Shown: in pieces, positions 55,097 to 59,438 of the stretch | How positions within the stretch are numbered: the stretch's first letter is position 1 | How the letters are laid out: every line of letters starts with the position of its first letter | Origin: Reclinomonas americana ATCC 50394 | Lineage: Eukaryota; Jakobida; Jakobea; Jakobida | Length of the DNA: 59,438 bases | NCBI GenBank assembly: GCA_048213135.1 | Contig: PS015470.1 | Location: forward strand, 19,182-78,619 | Direction of reading: 5' to 3' | Notes under the pieces: generated by a model | Told to the model about the DNA's origin: nothing | The model's input: only the letters and a program-made list of their open reading frames with translations | Databases searched by the model: none | Program-made: the position numbers and the translations under genes

Positions 55097-55450
55097 GGTG
55101 GAGTGTTGAGACGCGCACTGGAGGAGGGCAGTGCAGTGGGAAGGGAAGAGAGGTGTGTGTGGGGGAGACGGCGATAAAGCGTTCCGAGTGTTCGGACTTG
55201 CGATAATATGGGCGGGACAGCAGTCAGTCATGGACGGGAGACCGCCGCCTGCCACGCAGGGGACGGTCAAGGTGATATCTTTAGCTGATGCCACACGTGT
55301 TTTTAAAAGTGGGAGTGGTCTTTTGCAGGTGAAGGCTGCTTTTTTTCGCTGCGAAGTTGTGGTGCGATACAAAGTTGCGCAGATTTGTCATAGACCACGT
55401 ATCTTTGTTCTCCGGATTCATCTTGTCGCTGCGAGAACTTCTCATTCATC
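55097..55450. promoter_or_regulatory. Divergent promoter between membrane protein and tiny ORF
   Basis: 354 bases between divergent starts. A GC-box-like GGGCGGGAC lies at about 55210–55218. A plus-strand ORF opens at 55230 (MDGRPPPATQGTVKVISLAD) but leads nowhere recognisable; it may be an upstream ORF or an untranslated leader. Confidence 0.35.
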
Positions 55451-55678
55451 ATGGTGCTCATCGAGATTGACGGCAGCAACATCGACACTGTCGTTGCGTC
55501 GCTGTGCACTGCGTGGAACCGGTGCAGCTCTCTGTGTTGACATGCAGTGCAGATCACGCAAGAGGCCCCCAACCCCAACTACATCTCGCCAGGCCTGATG
55601 GCCCTGGAGAACTCGTACGGGTGCCCGGCGATGCCTGGCGCCGAGTTTGCCAACTGGTACAACGCGAACTACATGTGA
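55451..55678 (+). CDS. Tiny conserved-looking ORF, 55 residues, unknown
   Basis: Two exons joined by an intron with a GTTGCG donor (a donor seen in many genes here) read MVLIEIDGSNIDTV then ITQEAPNPNYISPGLMALEN and SYGCPAMPGAEFANWYNANY, ending M-TGA at 55676–55678. The second exon has the compositional look of real protein (Asn, Tyr, Pro, Gly), and an acceptor TGCAG precedes it. No family is recognised. Without the splice the first exon would stop at once. An upstream extension is possible. Confidence 0.4.
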
Positions 55679-55762
55679 GAGGCAGCAGACAGAGAGTGCA
55701 CAACAGATCGAGAAAACCAAGTGTGGTTTCGTTCGCGTAGAGTAGTGTACACTTGCCCGGCA

Positions 55763-56589
55763 TCATTCGACTGGCCTCCACTCGCCCTCCTTGACGTAGA
55801 ACTCACAGCCGACCTCCTCGTCCGCCGCCTCCAGACCCCACGTCTCGCCCACCGGCAGCCGAATCCACGAGTGCGCGCCCATCACACGTGCACCGCCACC
55901 GCCGCCACACTCTCGCAGAGCACCGCGCAGCACAAAGATCTCCGTCAGCGCCGTGCAGCGCCGGTCGGCCACCGCGGGCGAGTGTCCAGGCGCCCACTGC
56001 TCCAGCCGCATCGTATCCGGAAACGACTCGTGCATGTACAGCACCTTCACCGCCACTCCCGCTGTCTGCGTCGCCTCCCACGGCATACCGCTCGTCTCCA
56101 CACGCACATGCTCACGCCCACCATGGCCTCCAAACTGGCGCAGCTTGACAAACAACACGGCGCCGTCTTGCGAGCCCGGTGCATGACGATAGCCCTGCGG
56201 ATTCAGCATATACGTGCCCGTGGGGTGCTCGCCGTTGGCATCTGGGCGCAAGGTGAGAAGCACGAAGAACAGCAGCAGCAGGCCACGCACAGACCTTGCC
56301 AGCAGCCGCTGAGCACAAGGATCTCCTCGCCGTCGGGATGATCATGCTCCGGAAACACACTGCGCTCTGCGTAGCGCACTACACTGGTCACGCGGCCGGA
56401 CTCCACCGGACCCTCCAGCGCCACTCGCCGCCGAAACACCTGCGCGCGCGACAATCAGCCACGCCGTGACACCTATCAATCAAAAGCAAACAAAAGCGCA
56501 ACTGTGGCAGATGGGCTTGCCGTCCACTCCATGGCCTCCGTGTCGACCACCACTCGCACTGAGTAGTCCACGTTGATCTCGTGAGACAT
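55763..56589 (-). CDS. ChrR-type double cupin protein
   Basis: It starts at 56589: MSHEINVDYSVRVVVDTEAM then EWTASPSAT. After an intron the first cupin reads VFRRRVALEGPVESGRVTSV, VRYAERSVFPEHDHPDGEEI, GTYMLNPQGYRHAPGSQDGA, VLFVKLRQF. The His/Glu pattern HDHPDGEE plus the later RHAP histidine gives a metal site. A second cupin half follows: EHVRVETSGMPW ... SWIRLPVGETWGLEAAD, ending KEGEWRPVE with a TGA at 55763. The sequence follows bacterial ChrR cupin proteins (anti-sigma-factor C-terminal domain, stress- and chromate-linked) closely, including the start VDYSVRVVVDTxAMEW. The sigma-binding N-terminal domain is absent, as in many stand-alone cupins. It has introns, so it is not bacterial contamination. 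Confidence 0.85.
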
Positions 56590-56671
56590 TGATACGACGA
56601 CGGAAGGGGTCGGAGTGTACTGTGTCACCGTGGGACATCATCATCGTTTTCGCCTTGGTGTTTCCAGAGAA
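56590..56671. promoter_or_regulatory. 82-base divergent promoter
   Basis: It lies between the starts of the cupin (56589, -) and the acidic protein (56672, +). It is pyrimidine-rich near the plus-strand ATG (TTTTCGCCTTGGTGTTTCC). No core motif is obvious. Its size is typical of this genome's divergent pairs. Confidence 0.4.
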
Positions 56672-58397
56672 ATGGCGTTTAGCGGTGGCGGCGCACCGCC
56701 ACTGCCACCGCCCGCCTCCTCGTCGTATGAGCAGGACGACCCACTGTCGCTGTGCAGCGGGTGGGACGACGGGAGTACGCAGCTGGCCATGTCGTACGTC
56801 GACGAACAACTGTGGCACACACCACTCATGTGGTCTCACGAGTTGCGCGCGCACCACCCACACACACACACACGCACACACACTTTCTCTTCCTTCTGTG
56901 CGTGTGTGTGTATGGCGGCGACACGCGTGTCTGATTCTCTCGCAGTGTACCTCTCTTTGATGACTTGATGCTCGGTGCGCCCGCCGACGATGTCGACGAC
57001 ATTGACGAGGCGTTGACGCTGATGGACACGGACGAGGCGCTGATGATGATGATGGAGGACGACGAGGAGGACGACGGGGATGATGACGCGCGCACTGTCA
57101 AGTCGACGAGCACGCGATCCACCACCAGTGGCAAATCGTCGCTGGCACCCACGGTGGTGGTGCGCTACCGCCACCCGCAGTATCATGTTCACTCTCTTCA
57201 GCAGCAACCTGCCTTGCCTCCTGTGCTGCCTCCATCGGCGCTCTATTCAGCAGTGGCGACCACGACCGCGACGACGACGACGACGACGACGACGATGCGG
57301 CCGTTGCACGCGTCTAAAGTCTCGATTCAGATGCCTGCGGTGCCGCTGCCGCCACCGCCGCCTCCCCCGCCTCCTTCTTCCAACATGACAGTGCCGCCAT
57401 CACCGCCGGCGAGCAGTTGTGGGAGTAGCACGAGCAGTCGCGTGTCGGGTGGCTCGCGGAGCAGGAAACGTGCGGCGGAGTCTTCGTTGCGCTCGGTGTC
57501 GCGGCGCCAGCATCATCAGCAGCTGCGGTTTGCCAGCATGATGGACGAGGCAGGTAGTCGGCATCGTGCGGTGACAGGGGCGACGGCGGCCACAGCGGCA
57601 GCAGCAGCAGCGCCGCTGTCGACTCGGCATTTGGCGTCGCATAAGGCGCTGGTGGGAGTGCATGCTGCTGAAGATTTCGTGCGCGACTCGTTGCGTAGCA
57701 TGGTGTTGTTGAGCGAGGATCCGTCGCTGCCACCGCTGCCGCCGCTGCCTCCGGACGACGAGCTGATGGATCCGGCGACGTGCGTGGAGGAGGAGGAGGA
57801 TGTGGACGACGATTTGGAGTCGGTGTTGTTGGATGAAGACGACGATGACGAGGATGATGATGATGTTGGTGAGGAGGACGACGATGCGCTGCGGGATGAG
57901 GATGTCGACGATGTGGTGTTTGGCGACGCTGCAGTCGAGGAGGAGGAGGATGGGAATGGAGAGCAACGGCGGGGGATTGTTCTGCTGACGGCGCTGCAAT
58001 ACATTTTCAGCCAGCGGCGGGAGCAGGAGGGTGCAGTGCCGCGCGACCCGCGGTTACAGATGCAAGAGTGCACAGCAGGTGCGTCAACACCTTCATTATT
58101 TCGTTTCACCGTTTTTCCTCACACCATCTTCCTTCAGCCCCCCGCTGCACATCCACCACCAGCTCCACGTCGACATCGACGGCAGTGGCGTTGCTCGAGT
58201 CGGTGCCCGCCGTCAAGCGCTGCACGGCGCCCAAACCGCGCAACCAGAAGCGTGGACGCGCGCAAATGTGGACCAAGCGCAAGAAGGGCAAGAGGAAGAA
58301 AACGTGGCTGTTTGCCCGTGAGCAGACGATTCAAGTCAACGATGGGGATGGAGGAGGAGGTGGAGAGGGAGAAGAAGAGGAATGCGTTTCTGTATAG
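56672..58397 (+). CDS. Disordered acidic protein with basic nuclear-signal tail
   Basis: It starts MAFSGGGAPPLPPPASSSYE; exon 1 ends MWSH at a GTTGCG donor. Exon 2 begins VPLFDDLMLGAPADDVDDID and is a single long frame with acidic runs (DEDDDDEDDDDVGEEDDD), polyproline (57350–57370), Thr runs, Ala runs and a Ser/Arg part SGGSRSRKRAAESSLRS. One more predicted helix is ALVGVHAAEDFVRDSLRSMV. The last exon gives VPAVKRCTAPKPRNQKRG and WTKRKKGKRKKTWLF, strongly basic, with a TAG at 58395–58397. The composition suggests a nuclear, intrinsically disordered regulator; no domain is recognised. It stops 44 bases before the CCT4 start on the same strand. Confidence 0.65.
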
Positions 58398-58441
58398 CAC
58401 TCTTTTGTAAATCCGTCGTCCATTTTGTTTGTTTCCCTACA

Positions 58442-59438
58442 ATGTCGCAAGCGTCAGCATCGGGTGGTCAGTCTGGTGGGCAGCAGAGTGCAGCGCGTCG
58501 TGGTGGCGAGCTGTACGACGAGAAGGGCAAGGAGCGTGACGTGCGCCAGTCGAACATCACCGCCGCCAAGGGTCAGTTTCCCACGCACACACTTGCTCTC
58601 GCCCACACACACACACACCTCACTCCCCCGCTCACCTCTGTCTCTCTCTGTGCGTGTGGCTGTGCGTGTGTGCAGCTGTGGCCGATGGAGTAAGGTGATT
58701 TTGCTGTACAACTCCCACTTGTCCCTGCGCGTGTGTGTGCAAACGCCTCACACTCAAACACCCTCTCTCTCTCCCTCTCCACAACCAGAACATCGCTGGG
58801 TCCGCGTGGCATGGACAAGATGGTGAGTGCTGGGGCAGAATGCAAAGAGGCAGAAGAAAGAGAGAAGAGGGGGGAAAGAGAGAGAGTGTTGGGCGAGCTT
58901 GAGGATGCTCATGTCAGCGCGCGCGCGCGCGCTCTCACTTTCTGTTTTATCTCACTTCTCATCGTCGCGTCTGTGCAGGTGGTGGATGACCACGGCGAAG
59001 TGCTGGTCACCAACGACGGTGCCACCATCATGGAGAAGCTGCAAGTGACGCACCCGACGGCGCGCATGGTGCGACATTTGTGCACGCGCACGCACACAGA
59101 GAGACACACGCATAGGCACAGAGCAAGAGAGAGAGAGAAAGTGTGTTCCACGTGTCTGCACACACGCACGCATTGTTGAGTGTGTGTATGCTCATTTTTT
59201 TGGATGGCAGCTTGTCGAGTTGTCCAAGGCGCAAGACGTGGAGGCTGGCGACGGAACCACATCGGTGGTGGTTCTGGCCGGCTCGCTGTTGGAGGCGTGT
59301 GGTAAGCTGCTGGAGCAGGGCATCCACCCGACCATTATCTCGGATGCGTTTGGACGTGCGGCGGCCAAGTGCGAGGAGATTTTGGAGGGCATGGGAATTC
59401 CCATTGACCTCAGCGATCGGCAGACGCTGGTCGAGGCC
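58442..59438 (+). CDS. CCT4: Chaperonin CCT subunit delta (CCT4), 3' cut by window
   Basis: It starts [20 protein letters not shown], then [20 protein letters not shown]. Next come [32 protein letters not shown], and [20 protein letters not shown] with the GDGTTS nucleotide-binding signature. The last visible part is [20 protein letters not shown] and [30 protein letters not shown] and SDRQTL fit the delta subunit. CCT is the cytosolic double-ring ATPase that folds actin and tubulin. Introns hold CA/CT-rich stretches and a GCGCGC run at 58918–58931. About the first third of the usual 530 residues is in the window. Confidence 0.93.

Noticed and set aside
55230-55448. ORF MDGRPPPATQGTVKVISLAD as a gene
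   Set aside because: It runs into compositionally poor sequence and has no splice into the following exon in the supported frame; it is kept as a possible upstream ORF.
1-59438. CRISPR arrays, insertion sequences or transposons
   Set aside because: Repeats are microsatellites or coding low-complexity; no transposase, reverse transcriptase, terminal repeats or regularly spaced repeats were found.

Overview
This window is compact, intron-rich nuclear DNA from a unicellular eukaryote. Most genes are broken by short GT–AG introns of roughly 40–100 bases. Their donors are usually GTGCGT, GTGTGT or GTTGCG, their acceptors are GCAG, and a CTGAC/CTCAC motif often lies just upstream of the acceptor. 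Exons are GC-rich, and introns and spacers carry many GT, CA, CT and GA runs. The kinesin-9 and adenylate kinase 7 genes are cilium genes, so the organism very probably builds a motile flagellum. PEX4 implies peroxisomal protein import. I cannot name the species; a free-living flagellate or amoeboflagellate fits. Ten runs of N mark assembly gaps, and three are exactly 20 N, so their real lengths are unknown.

Layout. 1–2073 (+): a TPR and PH-domain protein, cut by the window edge. 2128–2798 (-): PEX4. 3022–7146 (+): an R2R3 Myb factor. 7531–8336 (+): a small protein with an N-myristoylation-like MGC start. 8523–10702 (+): a secreted GH27 alpha-galactosidase. 10797–11157 (-): a small coiled-coil protein. 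11252–14216 (+): a polytopic membrane protein. 14462–14720 (-): histone H2B, 5' truncated at a gap. 15219–20667 (+): a large NACHT-like NTPase with pentapeptide repeats and WD40 repeats. 20718–22324 (-): a polytopic membrane protein. 22333–23045: a broken copy of a kinesin-9 5' end. 23183–23998 (-): a small, possibly mitochondrial protein. 24252–27966 (+): intact kinesin-9. 28054–29207 (+): COMMD4. 29407–35198 (+): a BLTP3/UHRF1BP1-like bridge lipid transfer protein. 35468–38560: adenylate kinase 7 in two oppositely oriented halves. 38931–42835 (+): RRP6/EXOSC10. 42981–44740 (+): WDR26/Gid7. 45350–46435 (+): an LEA-like repeat protein. 46557–48314 (+): a METTL24-type methyltransferase. 48370–51152 (+): an EF-hand protein with a tail anchor. 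51218–52994 (-): a BACK–Kelch protein. 53077–55096 (-): a polytopic membrane protein. 55451–55678 (+): a tiny ORF. 55763–56589 (-): a ChrR-type double cupin. 56672–58397 (+): a disordered acidic/basic protein. 58442–end (+): CCT4.

The genes are ordinary housekeeping, ciliary and signalling genes and form no operon-like unit. Points that most deserve a second look are: the NACHT–pentapeptide–WD40 protein with an MGSRAS start; the inverted AK7 half, which looks like a scaffolding error; the tandem duplication of the kinesin-9 promoter and motor start; two histone-type 3' stem-loops that share flanking sequence and imply a hidden divergent histone gene; and two genes whose first coding exon is only the ATG.
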